From contig JARDYH010000003.1 of NCBI GenBank assembly GCA_029215795.1, positions 11,372,001 to 11,436,000 on the forward strand: a stretch of DNA of 64,000 nucleotides, read 5' to 3'. Shown one piece after another: positions 1 to 23,642 of this stretch (positions within the stretch are counted from its first letter, which is position 1; each line of letters opens with the position of its first letter). The DNA is from Anniella stebbinsi. Its lineage: Eukaryota > Chordata > Lepidosauria > Squamata > Anniellidae. Both the position numbers and the translations under genes were made by a program. Below the pieces are notes generated by a model, which was given only the letters and a program-made list of their open reading frames with translations, did no database searches and was not told the origin of the DNA.

Positions 1-290
1 CCCCCTAAATATTTTTTCTGCTTCTGCAAACTTCGAAGTTACCCCAACTCCCTCTTTTGTGTAAGTGATGGCATTTGGGCTATATAAACAGCACTCGCAG
101 CCCAAACATTGGAAGCAGAGGGAGCAATGAAGCGTGAGAAGTGGCAAAGGGGAGATGCACAATGGAAAAGGACTTCTACTAGAACTGGTGGTTCTCAATG
201 AACGTTGCAATCCGAAGCAATTGACACATCCAGCCTGTTCAATGGCGCGCAGACAGGGAAAGGCATGCAGATGTGCAGCTGTGTATCTAA

Positions 291-650
291 ACATAAGAAC
301 GTAAGAAGAGCCTTGCTGGATCAGACCGAGGGTCCATCTAGTCCAGCCCTCTGCTCACACAGTGGCCAGCCAGCAGTCGGCCAGGGAACACCAAAGGAGA
401 ATACAGTGCAACAGCACCCTCCCACCCATGTTCCCCAGCAACTGGTACATATAGGCTTACGGCCTCGGATACTGGAGATATAGCACACAACCATCAGGGC
501 TAGTAGCCCTTGATAGTCTTCTCCTCCAGGAATTTATCCAACCGGCTTTTAAAGCCATCCAAACTGGTGGCCCTCATTACATCTTGTGGTAATGAATTCT
601 AGTTTAACTGCCACTTGTGTGGAAAACTGATTGTGCACACAGATCTTTTC
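291..650 (-). mobile_element. CR1-like LINE 3' fragment (GCTGGATCAGACC type)
   Basis: AAGAGCCTTGCTGGATCAG ... TTTTAAAGCCATCCAAACTG ... ACATCTTGTGGTAATGAATT. The longest copy (52475-52970) ends in CR1-type sequence (AGGTCTCCCCTCAGCCTCC), which places the family in CR1. Confidence 0.75.
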
Positions 651-1570
651 AAGCACTGGGGTGGTAGATGACCTATCTGGGCAGAAACCTGCTGCTAAGA
701 GAATGCAAAAGTTCTTGTGGCAAAAGGGTTCAGGCGCCAGGGGTCAAAAGACTGCCAACATCCACTCCGTATCAATTCCCCTGCCTGCAGCAGCACCGCA
801 AGATGCAGATTTCCTTCGCAAAAAGTTGCTGGGAGCAACATACAGAGGGCTTTAAGGACAGATTTAGGAAGCTTGATTTGCTCCAGGGAAAAATGAGCAA
901 CAATAATGTTGTCCCACAGACCCGTATGTGTTCCACACTGGCACCACCTTCAAGACACAGAGAAAATCTCAGACTGTAACAAAATAAGTTTCATGTTGTT
1001 CTGTTCATGGTTTGATACGGCACTGCAAGAGACGCCTTTTTCTGCAGAACAAGGAATTGGAAAAGGGAGATGTAATTTAGAAATTAAGCCATCAGAGGTT
1101 TCTATGCTTTCCTTTTTGCTTCTCGCTTAAATGGGAGTTTATGAAAGTAGCTTCCCTAGTTCTGCTTTTCATTTTCTTTCTCCTTCAATCCCTACACCTA
1201 ATTTCTGGTTGTTTTTTCCTTTTTCCCTTCTGTGAATTAATGTGGGCTTCTAAACAAGTAATGAGTGTTTGGTGGTCTTGGAGCACAATGGAAGAAAAGC
1301 TGCGAATTTGTGGCTGGGGATTCTACACAAAGACATCATAGCCTCATTGTACTCAACACCGGTAAAGCTTCGTATGGGATGCCCGTGTTCAGCTCTGATT
1401 AGCAAGTTGCTAACAAATGAGAAAGCGTAGCAGAAATTTAAGACTCAGGAGAAGAGCTACAAAGGTTCAGAAGGCACGTCTTAGAGAGGGAAATGAAAGC
1501 CGAAGTAGATAAGGCACTAGTTGTGAATGGGGGTGATGGGGGGAAATTGCATCGAAACTTATTGGACTCA
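650..1570. other. No gene recognised (LDHB downstream)
   Basis: Unique-looking sequence with only short chance open frames. Confidence 0.6.
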
Positions 1571-1820
1571 CACCGGGGTGGGGAACCTCAGGCCTGGGAG
1601 CTAGATCTGGCCTTCTGGTTTTCCCCCGGGGCCACGCCATTTCCCCAACCACCAATCCTTGGACAGCTTCCCAGCTTTTGTGCAAATTCCCCCATTCAAA
1701 GGTTGAAAAGTCTCTTTTAAGGTTTAGTGACTGGCAAAAAGAGAAAAAGAGCTTTAAGCTAAAATATGCTTTTTTTTTTAAAAGTATTTTGGCCCCGCCT
1801 TCCACTAGAATGCAGACCCA
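1571..1820. mobile_element. hAT-like fragment (GGGGTGGGGAACCTCAGGCC)
   Basis: The left sequence matches the common hAT terminus CAGGGGTGGGGAACCT. No right terminus or duplication is recognised, so the end given is approximate. Confidence 0.45.
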
Positions 1821-1849
1821 AAGAGCTTATATGAAAATTGAGCCCTTGG

Positions 1850-2160
1850 GCTGAGATTCCCCACCTGATTAGGCAATATTTACCAAACAATTGGAGCTCA
1901 TTTGAGACTTAATGAATTTGAATTATTTGGATGGCAATCATGAGTGTATTAGTAAACGACTTATCTTAAATGTTTTCTCAGCAATTATATTTGCCCAGCA
2001 CTAGGAAGTGCAATAATTCCTATAACCGAGTAGCAGCTAATCAGCGTTTTAGATATGCTAAAGATAAGCATCACTGAAGAACTGTATTTAGTCTCCCAGT
2101 TCAACAAGGAGAAAAATGGACATTTGTTTATTCTACTTTGGAATAGAAATCGTGGGTAGG
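1850..2160. other. Repeat-free AT-rich block, possible conserved non-coding element
   Basis: No transposon motif is recognised. It is rich in homeodomain- and GATA-like words (TGATTAGG, TTAATGAATT, GCTAATCAGC, AGATAAGC). It lies 1 kb beyond the LDHB 3' end. Conservation cannot be tested here. Confidence 0.35.
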
Positions 2161-2209
2161 ATCCAACTGTGTCATTCCATTAGTGCAAATTAGGTGAAGC
2201 TAGCGGAGA

Positions 2210-2640
2210 CTTGGGCCATGTCTACACCAGGCTTTTGTCCCAGGGTCGTCCCCAGGTTGTTCGTGTACAGCCACATGACGCACAGGGGATCCTGCGATCA
2301 ACTGGGAGACAATGGAAACCAGGGGTATCCCAGTTTTTCTGTCATCTCGGGTGCTAAAATGGGCACAGAGCCGTGTGGGGTGGCTCCGTGCCCATGGGGG
2401 TGGGAAGGCAATTTCGCCATCCCGAGGATGGCAGGGAGGGGGTTGGGAGCGGGTTTTTGTAAAAAATTAAATTAAAAAACCTTACCTTTTTGCGGATTGG
2501 GGCCTCCAGGCTCCTCCAGTTTTTAAAAAATTGCGCCCGCAGTGCCTTCCAGCATGTAACATGGTGGTGTAGACTTCTGGGGAGGATCGCAGAAACAGAG
2601 TCCACAATCCTCCACACCCGTAAGTGTAGATGAGCCCTGG
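2210..2640. mobile_element. Diverged GGGCCATGTCTACACC-type MITE downstream of LDHB
   Basis: Left GGGCCATGTCTACACC, right GTGTAGATGAGCCC. The interior has CATGACGCACAGGGGATCC and GGCACGGAGCC-like blocks seen in the other copies. Confidence 0.6.
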
Positions 2641-3069
2641 GTTCCGAACTATGCAGAAGAGGAGAATCCAACTAAAGTCACATTCGCACAAAGGGTCATG
2701 CGTAGTATGCAACCTATTGGGTATGACTCTTGTGCGAACGGCTACGCATTCCACTTGTGTAACGGAATGTGTCACTAACTGCGCAACTATAATGGGACAC
2801 CGCTTGCTTGATGGAAAAATTTGGAGGAGCTCCGCTAGTACTACTTGAATTTGCAGAATAACACCGCTGGATACCATCTCGTGACTATGTAAAGGTAGAA
2901 GAGGAGCATCTACTTGCAATCTTCCTCTTCTGAATAATAATAATAATAACAAAAAGGAAAAAAGAATATGTCACATCACAGAAGCTTGGAGGATTCTATT
3001 TTCCTCCTCAGAGAGGTAGAACTCCCCTCCCCACAACTGAAAACCAATGACGAAGTCTCACAACGAGAA
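2640..3069. other. No gene recognised; (AAT)n at 2935-2950
   Basis: Contains a CpG-bearing block around 2690-2820 with GCACAAAGGGTCATGCG and TTGTGCGAACGGCTACGC. Origin unknown. Confidence 0.5.
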
Positions 3070-3287
3070 CTGAGCACACACAAGAGCTGGTTTTATTTGT
3101 TCAAAAGGTCTGCTGCATTAAGCACACATCTTAGCCATGGTGGATGAAAGCTTGTACCGATTGGGGATGGTTACTGGAAGCTCAGTTACAGACTTAAACT
3201 ACAGAGGCTCACGCAAAAGCGTCGGGTGGACTTTGAAAGTTGGTTGTCTTCTTCTCGGCTGCTGAACAGGAAACGTTCCCGTGATGC
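3070..3287 (-). other. LDHB: LDHB 3' UTR and poly(A) signal
   Basis: About 210 nt follow the stop codon. An AATAAA lies at 3097-3092 on the minus strand, so cleavage is expected near 3070-3080. This short 3' UTR is similar in length to other vertebrate LDHB messages. The exact cleavage site is inferred. Confidence 0.75.
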
Positions 3288-14775
<11,488 letters not shown>

Positions 14776-15049
14776 GGCTTTCTGCAGAAGAGAGAACGCT
14801 GGATCAAAACAATGCTGCTTTTGGCCTTCTTCAGAAGAAAAGCCAGACAGATTCCCCAGAGTTTCAAAACAGACCCTTGTGTCTCACATTGGCAACAAAC
14901 AGCTGAGAAACAAATGGAAGAAACTCTACGGGAGACCAGGAAAGCACCACCGTAGCTTCGGTTTGTCCAACATCTATCACAATCATGAAGTTCAGAACCT
15001 TTGCATTTGCCCTTTGGACTTGCAGTGGCTTTCGTTCGTTTCTTAACAT

Positions 15050-18000
15050 CTTGTTGTGCTACAAATCATTGACCCTCATCTATTCCTTTCCATTTCCATT
15101 TCCATCCCCTTCTCCAATTTCTTTCATTCTTAGCCCATCTTTCCTCCAAGGAACATAGCTCCCGTCCACCCCAGTCCATTTTATCTTCACACACAGGCCT
15201 GGCCCAAGATATTTCACTGCCTGAGGCAGAGCAACTATAGTACCCCCCCCATCCCCCAGTCAAGATATCTACTACCCAACGTCACTCAAATTATCTTGAC
15301 ACCCAAGGGAAAAAAAAAAACCAGACACACCTCTCCCCACCCCTGGCAGTAGAGAAATAAAACAACAAATTAAGTAACTAACAATTTACTGCCCTTCCAG
15401 GACATTCAAAAATCAGTTTCCTGAGGCGACTACTTGACTCTGCCCAATAGTAGGGCTGGCCCTGTCTTCTTAACAAACCTGTTTGGTAGGTGAGAGATGG
15501 TGATGAGTCCATTGAACTTCAGGGCAGAGAGCGAATTTGAACTCGGGACTCATAGCCTTAGTCCAATACTCCAACCCAGTTTTGGAGGGGGGGGTACCTT
15601 TAATCCACTGCCACCCACCAAGGGCGCAATATTACCATTGAATGCCTTCCAAGCCACTTGTTGTAAGATGGTGGAATGGAGAGATGGGGAAATTTGGTAG
15701 TATAAAGTGCTGGGTTCTGGAAACCCATACAGACAAGAAGAAATAAGTGCTTTTTAAAATTTTAATTTCAGCCCATCCTTAATCTGAGAACCTGTTTCCC
15801 CTTGTTTTCCTCCCCATTCTATCTAGAAACTTATCTCACAGACTAAATTCTCACTGTAAATTGATGGAGTGGATCCGTGCCCGGGGGGGGGGGGGGAAGC
15901 AATTCTGCCATCCCCAGGATGGCTGGGGCGCGCGCGGGGGGATTCCCTACCTTCTCTGCTGCGCGACAAGGGCTCCTGTTCCTTTAAATTAAACAAAATG
16001 GCGGGCGCGATGTCCCTTTCATCCCGGGATGTCGCGCTTTTGGTTTAGAAAGTCAGGGACGATCCCGGAAGTAGGTAAGTCTGGGATCACCTAAGAGACC
16101 AGTAACAGGACGAGGTGGATTCCCACCACATTAAGTATCACTGATATCTTTAAGATAGACTCAGGAACACTCTCTGAAATGTATCATCGGTGTAGTGACG
16201 CTGGTCACTAGTATCACACAGACATATTTTCTGTGGCCAAAGAAGTAACGGCCTGGGGTGGAAAACTCAGAAAAACATGGGAAAGGGGTTAAGAAAACCC
16301 ATTTTTTCAACCCTATTTCCCTGGAAAAAAAAATCTTGTTCTTTTCAGCTTCCCCCCTCCCCCATTTTATTCCAGGTTTTTTTTCCCCTAGGCCTTCACA
16401 TCTCCAACTGTGGCTGACCCTCAACTTTACAATTCCCATAGCCTGGAAAGTCATAGCCCAAGTCCATATATCTCCTGGAAAACACATGAGTTGTTTTTCC
16501 TCAAACTTCTGTTGGTGGCCAGGGATTGGATAGAATAAGTTCCTTTTTCCTGCTTTCTGATTCCACCCTTCTTCCAAGGAACTCAAGATGGTTCTTGCCC
16601 CAATTTTATCCTCACAACAACCCTGTGAGGTAGGTTAGGTTCAGAGACAATAGTCCGCCTAACCTCAGCCTCAGAGCTTCATGGCTGCATGATTTTTTTG
16701 AAGCTATTCCAGTTAACTAGTGCCAGGCAAGGACTGGGCAAATCTAGCTTCAAAATCTCACTTATCCATGAAGCTCTGTGGCTGATGTTGGATGGGCTGT
16801 TGTCTCTGAACCTAACCTACCTCAAAGGGATGGGGCTAGTCCCTCTGGAAGGAATAACGGCAGGTAACAAGGGATGGAAACAACCTGTTTCACAGTTCAC
16901 TGGTTCACTTGTTTCCCAGAGCGAGAGAGTGTGTAAGCCCCGTGGCTCACTCCCAATATATCCCCTTATAAAATTTCAGGGGCAAAGGGAGGGCAGAGCA
17001 TGCAAGTCTCTGAAATAATATACATACAACAGCAAAACAGCCTCCAGGCCCATGTCCAGAGAATGCAAGTTTCACAGCCGGGAGTTCCACCCCTCTCTAT
17101 GTCTGCCCTTGATCTCCAAACCTGGAAATGTTTCCAGTGGAATGTGACTTTAACGCACAGATGGCAAACTCAAGAGGGTCCTCTTGGCCAATTTCAGAGA
17201 AATCAAGACAGGCGGATCTCTCTCCGTCTCTCTTTTTTCAAGAATCAAAGATATGCAGTCTGTATAAAAGGAATATCATTTCCAGTCAGTCTGAACCATC
17301 AATCGCTTTTAACACTCATGCTAGCATGCATTTGCCCTAAACGTCAAGGTCATGCAGTCCTCATTCAAGCACCTGTTGATACTTAAGGAAATAATTTCAG
17401 GAATATCCATCACGACAGATTTGTCCAGGCTTGCTTCTGCTCTCATCTGTTCCATTATATCTCCCCTAAAGGTCAATTCTTTTAGACTCCCAAATATCTA
17501 TGGGCGCAATCCTATTGATTGCGCCCTTGCTGCTCAGGTGCCTCTAAATTTGGGAGGCTTCCAAACCTCCTATGCCTTTCCAGGCTAAAGCCAGCAGGTT
17601 GGGAGGAGCAACGGAAGAGCTCTTTGCCTCCCCATGTCTGTGTTTAATGATTTTCGCTAGACAGGCTGTTCAGCCCATCTAGCGAGGGTACTTTGGAGTG
17701 AGAGGGAGGGAGGCTGGAGGAGGCTCAGGATAAATCCTGACCTTTCCTGTCTCCTCCCCACCCAACAAAGCACCCCCTCTCCTCCTCCTCCAAGGCTGCT
17801 TTTCTGACTTCAGAGGCAGCCGGCGTGGTTCACTCCACACCAGCTGTGAGGGGGTCAGATCTCCACTCCTCCTTCCGAGGTTTGAACACTGCCTCCAACT
17901 CTGGAGGAGTTTCCTAGCAATCCTATGGCATGTTCTCCCAGGGACACAGGATTGCTCTCTAAATGTCCAGAAGCTATATCATAACGCTCCCCCCACAACC

Positions 18001-18960
18001 TTATTTTAGGTTTCAAACTCCTGGCTCTCCCACTGTGAGGACACTTTCCACCGCAGATATTTTTCCTCCTTGTTCAAGGGGAAGATCAGTTCATCACCCA
18101 AAGGGTGAGACCTTTCTAAGGGGTGGATGTCCACTCCATCACTATGGCATCTTCCTTGAGTTGTAGCCCAACACATCTGGAAGGAACCAGACTGGAGAAG
18201 GCAGCTCTCCAACATGCCAGAAGACACCCATTATGGTTTTTTTTGTTTTTTTAATAACTGGCCCTCATTCAAAGACCACCGGGTGATTTACAATTAAAAC
18301 GATAACGAATCCGTAACAGATACAATAACTCTATGCCTCTCAAGGTCAACGACTTCAGCTGCATGGGAACAAGAGCCAGAAGGGTGTTGTAATAAGCAAA
18401 ACCCAGGAGGCGTGCCCAGGAAGCTATCACATACCGCTCTGTGCAAGACGGTACACAGGCCCTACCCCTGTGCTGACCTTCTAATCTTCCTTGTTTTTAC
18501 TGGCTTTCAGAGGTTTGTTTAAGTTGAGCTTCATATGGTATAATGAGGATGTTCGTCTTTGAAGTTAAGTATAACTATATTATTATTATTATTAGCTTTA
18601 CTTTCCTGGACAGCCGCTACACTCTCCCGCTTACCTTTTCTTCAACGCTGCGATGTGGCGGCCATCTGCTGCCACCACCACGTCCTGTAGAGCCCGAGTA
18701 GTTGTAAAAAATAATGCAGGTGAAATCGCTCATAGTGAACTTCTACTGCTTTAGAGCAGCAACAGCGGGCTGGCAACACAGAACTGACATGGTCCCTGCC
18801 CAAAAAAAGGCTTACAGTCTACAATAACAGACAAAACAAGAATGGAGGGTGAGGGGGGTAGAAGTCAAGGCCACATCACTGCTAATCGCCCTCCTCTGCC
18901 AAACACAGGCAACAGGAAGAAGCTGCCGGTGAATCCAAAGGATCCGATGGCTATTTGGTT
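15050..18960 (-). other. First LDHB intron, no exon recognised
   Basis: Contains a diverged GGATGGCTGG-type MITE at about 15860-16105, an antisense SINE fragment near 16585-16660, and mostly unplaced sequence. Poly(G) runs occur at 15882-15897. Confidence 0.55.
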
Positions 18961-18967
18961 CAGTGAG

Positions 18968-19275
18968 AAGAGCCGTAGCTCAATGGTATAGCACCTGCTC
19001 TACATGCAGAAGGTCCTAGATTCGATTCCCTGCATCTCCTGGTACAGCTAGGAAAGGCTGAAACCCTGGGCACCTGTTCATAATCAGCCCAGCCCAACTC
19101 AAACCGATGCCCTCCAGATGTGACAAACTACAACTCCCATTACCCCCAGCCAGTGTACTCCCAGATGATGGGAGTTGTCATCCAAGCACATCTGGAGGGC
19201 TCCATGTTGGAGAAGGCTGGAATAAACCATACAACTAGAGGTTTTATTCCATATTAAGGTAGCTTCCTATGTTCC
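18968..19275 (+). mobile_element. tRNA-derived SINE split by a foldback MITE
   Basis: Head with A box TAGCTCAATGGTA (18976-18988) and B box GATTCGATTCC (19019-19029), then GGTACAGCTAGGAAAGGCTG. The tail TAAGGTAGCTTCCTATGTTCC begins after the MITE at 19090-19222. It is a SINE and not a tRNA gene: the cloverleaf is not maintained and a long tail follows. Confidence 0.8.
19090..19222. mobile_element. CTCCAGATGTG foldback MITE inside a SINE
   Basis: CCCTCCAGATGTGACAAAC at the left, CACATCTGGAGGGCTCC at the right. It separates the head (18968-19075) and tail (19250-19275) of a tRNA-derived SINE. Confidence 0.75.
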
Positions 19276-19279
19276 ATGA

Positions 19280-21130
19280 CGGGACACATGAGGCGTAAGG
19301 ACTGTGGGTGGATCCACACATGCAGTCTATGCCCTTCCGATGTCATCCCTCATCATGTGCAACCTCCTGTGAAAAACACTGTGCTCCAAAGGGACGTCAT
19401 GCCATATAAAAGTTCTATCTGCGTTGGTGTTTGAGCTGAGATCCTCCTTTCACCCATGGAACCTGTCCCATCAGGAAAGGTGAACATGCATGTGTGAACT
19501 CACCTCTCAATGTGCTTCCAACCCCTTTCCAGGTTCACACACAGATATGCCCTTTGGCACAGTCAAATAATTTATATTCCTCTCAAGGCAGGCTCAAGCT
19601 TAATTTGTGCATCTCCTTGTACCTTCCAGCAGAGAGGGTACTGAATGACACTCCCCCCTCCCTGCAGTGGTACAGTCCTCTCTACTCTACCCACCTGTTT
19701 TGATCCAGCCCAGCTTAGGCAAGAAGATTTTTAAGTGGTAAAATTCTGGACTGTATCACAAAGGTGGAGGGGGCTTCTTCTTTTTTAATACTTGTCCCGG
19801 GTTAAAAGCCCCATGCATGTAGCAAACCAGCAGCAACAGGAAGAGAGAGACCAAAGTTAACTGCCCCCTACCCAGTGTTAGTTTACTACATACAGGGAGT
19901 TTCTGATACACGGGGGAGCGTTCAAAAAGATGACACCACCTGCAGCTTGAAGTGATGTGGTGCAGATTCTCACCCCTTCAGGGCTGTGCAGAGCTGGTAA
20001 TATGCCCAGGCCAGATGGGAAGTGTGTGGCTCGCCATTTCAAAAAAGGAGGACAACATGGCCGCCCCAAGGAGGCATGCCCACCAACATGTCCGTTCTAC
20101 ATAACACCTTCATATTAAACCTGTTCTACAACACTGCAAGGCACATATATCCCCGCCGCGCATGCGGCATGGCCCTCTGGAGCTTGTAGTCTGACCGTGG
20201 TATTCACGACAGACGGCTTCTGCACTGTTTCCGCAAGGTGGGCTCCTCGCTTCTCGATGGGCCGCTTACGCTACGGAAGCAGTAGCGTAAGCTGGGGGGC
20301 ACCTCCTCGTCGGAGTGCCCCCTCAAAATCATGGGCCCCGGGCCAACTGCCCCCCTTCTGCATGGCCCTGCACCCCTTCATTCAGAACCATTACTTTACT
20401 TCAGACCTTGTGTCTAGCAGTATCCAATGTTAGTCCTACTTAGAGCAGACCCATTGAAATGAATGGGGCTTACATTAGCCACAACTAAAGTAAGTCCCTT
20501 TCATTTCAGTGGCTCTACTCTAACATTGGGTACAAACCATTGCCTTTCCCTTTTTACTCTAGAGTAGGTGCTGGGGGCCAGATCCGGATCTTAAAAGTCC
20601 CCCCCCCCAAACCGTGTTAGAGGTCCCCTCTACAAGGATTCGCTTTTGCGCCCGGTTAGACGATTATGCGCATAATCGCTGAAGCGCATTTACACCTAAT
20701 ACCTCTGCATGAGAGGCGGCGAAGCGCATTAACGGATGACCAAAATGCGCTTTACAAGTCGTTAATGCGCATAAGCGCTTGTTCACATAGTCAAAATGCG
20801 CTTTAACGGCCGGAGCAAAATAAAACGCGCGATTTAACGCGCATTCGATAATGCGCATAATCGGAGAGATAACGCGCCTCTACGCCCGATTTGCGCTCCG
20901 TTCTTGTAGAGGTAAAAATTTTTAAGCGCCTTGAAAGAGCTTTAAACCTCTCTTGTAGAGGCAGCCAAGGTCTCGATTGGGGCCCCTGAGCCTACTTTAG
21001 AGTAAAAACAAAACAGAAAATGATGTAGCTGCTAGAAACAGATTTAAAGTAAGGTCTTTTTTTAAGGTCCTCATCAGTTGCAGGGATGGATGGAGAGATT
21101 CAAGAGATCGCAGCTCTAGAGGCTTCTCCA
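19280..21130 (-). other. First LDHB intron, promoter-proximal part
   Basis: Holds the CTCTACAAG MITE (20622-20966) and an old repeat of the type TCCTACTTAGAGCAGACCC (20430-20545), which recurs at 22015-22065, 36545-36645 and 44676-44780. Confidence 0.55.
20622..20966. mobile_element. CTCTACAAG MITE, copy A
   Basis: Terminal inverted repeat GG(T/C)(C/T)(C/G)CCTCTACAAG, about 345 bp. The interior is studded with AATGCGC/GCGCATT and GATTATGCGCATAATC palindromes. It has no coding capacity. It lies in the first LDHB intron, close to the CpG island. Confidence 0.8.
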
Positions 21131-22930
21131 GTGCTGCGTGTCAGGGCCTGATCCTAGCATGAGTAAGCCGCGCAGCATGTGGCATGGCTTCGGCGTGAAC
21201 AGGAAGCGATCCCCTTGTCACTTTCACCCAATTCCGCTAAACGGAGGCCAAGAAACGTGCGCATTGCTCGGCGCCGGCCCACCCACGTTTGCAAAACGCA
21301 TCACGAACCTGCCCGGGTCTTCTTTTAACACGCTCCCGCCCCCCAATATCGACAGAGCCATTCCAACCCCCCGGAGAAGGGGGGGCTGCAAGGAAGCGCA
21401 GAACAGGAGATGCTGCTTTTGCAACCCCCTCCCCCCCCCCCGGCAGAAACAAATAAATATTTCTTTCCCGTCCCGCCTTTTTGCAGAGCGCAATCCTCCC
21501 CCCGCCCCGGGCCCCGCCATGATTGACAGCTGCCCCGGTCGGGCCTCCATCCAACCCGGCTCGTGACGAGCAACAAGTCCTCCCCCCCCCCCGACTCTTC
21601 CATGACGGTTGCCTCGGCAGCCTCATCCCACGCGAAGGTGGGCCAACAATTCGGGAGGGGGGAGGAGAAATGCAACCTGCCAACCCTGTTTGTGAGCGGG
21701 GTAGGGGGGTGGGGGCAGGCGATTAGAGAGAGAGAGAAAAAGGAAAGAAAGGCAGGCGCCTCTAACCACTAGGCATAGCGCTTCTCTCCCCTCCGGGGAA
21801 GGAAAAAGCAAACTAAAATCAACCCCCCCCCCGTTCTTTGGATCGGAACCCCTTTGCAGTGCAATGCAAAAAAACAAATAAAAGGGGGGGGGGGTATCCA
21901 TCTATGCATCCATCCCTCGTTTGTTCAATTGCACCAGGATTCAGGGGAAACGAAATATATATATTGCACCCAAGTTGACTTCTAGAAGAAGGGGACGCTA
22001 ACGGTAGCCGACCGCACTCCTACTTAGAGTAGACCCATTGAAGTGAATGGGCCTGGTTTACGCAGGGCTACCATGGGAGACGGCCCCATGAGGTGGGGTG
22101 GGGGCTGCGGGAGGGTGATCGCTTGATCCGAGTCCCCCTCTCTGTGCGGCTCTCACCCGCACACACACGCGCGCATCTTCCAGGCGGGCGCGATGCGCGG
22201 GCGCGAAGGGGGCGGCCTCCTCCTCCCTCCCTCCCCCCCCCCCCAGCAAAATCCGGTCCTTGGAAGGGCTTCGGGCCCACCTTGCAGGGCCAAAGGCTTT
22301 TCGGGGCTGGGGGCGAGATCTGCAAAAGAAAGGGGCTGGGGGCGTCGGATGCGCGGAGCGATACCCACCTCTGGGCTTGTCCGCCTGGGGCCGGCTTAGC
22401 AGGAGCGAGGGAGAAACGCAGCTCTCAGCGGCAGCCTGGAAATGGCAGGAGTGGGGCGGGAGGGGTGGGGAAACGAAAGACAATGTCAAGCCCGGCAAGG
22501 GGGAACAGGAGGAGGCGGATCCGGCGCTTTCCTCGGGTTACGCCGCGGTGATTGGAAAGCGGAGCGCCGCCCTCCCCTTCGCCTCGCGCAATCCCCTTCA
22601 AGGACGCCGCGCCAAGGGTGAGCCGCCGCCGCCGCCGCCGCCTCCTCCTCCTCCTCCTCCTCCGGCTTTCCTTTCGCGCGTGTGCTTCCTCCTCCATCCA
22701 TCTGGCTTTGGCCAAGACGACCGCGAGGCGGCCAGCTGCAGCCGGGAGAGGACGGCGATTGGGCCTCGCCTCCTTCCATCTGCCGAGCCCTCCCCTCTGA
22801 CCGCCTCATCGACGCCGGATCTAACAATGCGCCGTTGTTTGGGCAACCCATTTCCTTGCCCTTCTGGGCTTTGAGCCGCAGAGGCCGCAGCCTGCCCCAC
22901 GCTGGCTAAGGAAGGCGGCAAACGACGCCG
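21130..22930 (-). promoter_or_regulatory. CpG island, probable LDHB promoter and non-coding first exon
   Basis: This is the only long GC- and CpG-rich stretch in the window that is not a transposon array. It lies 6.4-8.2 kb upstream of the LDHB start codon, where the non-coding first exon should be. It has GC-box-like GGGCGG/CCGCCC motifs and no clear TATA box. Minus-strand donor-like sites are seen near 22,370 (AGAG|GTGGGT) and 22,155 (CGG|GTGAGA); which one is used cannot be decided. Open frames here on both strands are expected in GC-rich DNA and match no protein I know. A divergent transcript is possible. Confidence 0.65.
22618..22664. repeat. (GCC)n-(TCC)n trinucleotide run in the CpG island
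   Basis: About seven GCC/CCG units pass directly into about seven CTC/TCC units. On the minus strand this is a GGA/GGC purine-rich run that would lie close to, or just upstream of, the LDHB transcription start. Such runs are often length-variable. Confidence 0.9.
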
Positions 22931-23169
22931 CATCTTGTCACGCCTTGAAACACATGGGTGGTGGCGGCTTCGGCTTTCATGGGCTGCAGACCCCAAGGAA
23001 GAGTCCAGCCCAGAAAAGCTAGCGCTATCATACATCACACATGCCGCTCAGGAATCTGCCTTTTTGCGGAAAGTGATTAACAGGGTAGCTAGTCCCCCTG
23101 GAAGGAGGAATGGCAATGGGACCTCAGGACGTTGAACAAATTTGCTGCGGCATAAGCGTGGATGGATTT

Positions 23170-23405
23170 AAGTACATCAGAAGAGCCCTGCTAGATCCGA
23201 CCAAGGGTCCATCTAATCCAGCATTCTGTTCGCACAGTGGCTGACCAGCTGTTGACCAGGAACCCACAAGCAGGATAGGAATGCAACAGCACTCTGCTGC
23301 CCATGTTCCCCAGCAACAGATGTACATAGGTTTGCTGCCTCGTTACTGGAGGTAGCACATAGCCATCAGGACCACTCGCCATTGATAGCCTTCTCTTGTA
23401 TAGGT
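23170..23405 (-). mobile_element. CR1-like LINE 3' fragment
   Basis: AAGAGCCCTGCTAGATCCG through ACTGGAGGTAGCACATAGCC. Confidence 0.75.
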
Positions 23406-23642
23406 TGCAATCTTACATATGTTTAGACGGAAAACAGTCCTACAACTTCCAGCATTCCCTATGGCCTCAGTGAAGGCTTTTTACCTACCCATCCTCCCCA
23501 TGGAGGAGGTGGTGAAAGGTTTAATCTTCCTCTCCCAGTGTGCGGTGGTCCCAATCTGAATTGGGGCCATGCACACTTACGCTAGAGTAAGGAAAAGGCT
23601 AACCTTCCGCTCTACAGTTAGTGTGGCTCTTTACGTTAGAAT

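Noticed and set aside
18968..19040. tRNA gene
   Set aside because: Good A and B boxes, but the arms do not fold as a full tRNA, and the SINE body and tail follow.
22260..22874. 204-codon open frame on the plus strand in the CpG island
   Set aside because: Open frames on five of six strands/frames here reflect GC content; poly-Pro from the GCC/TCC run and no domain.
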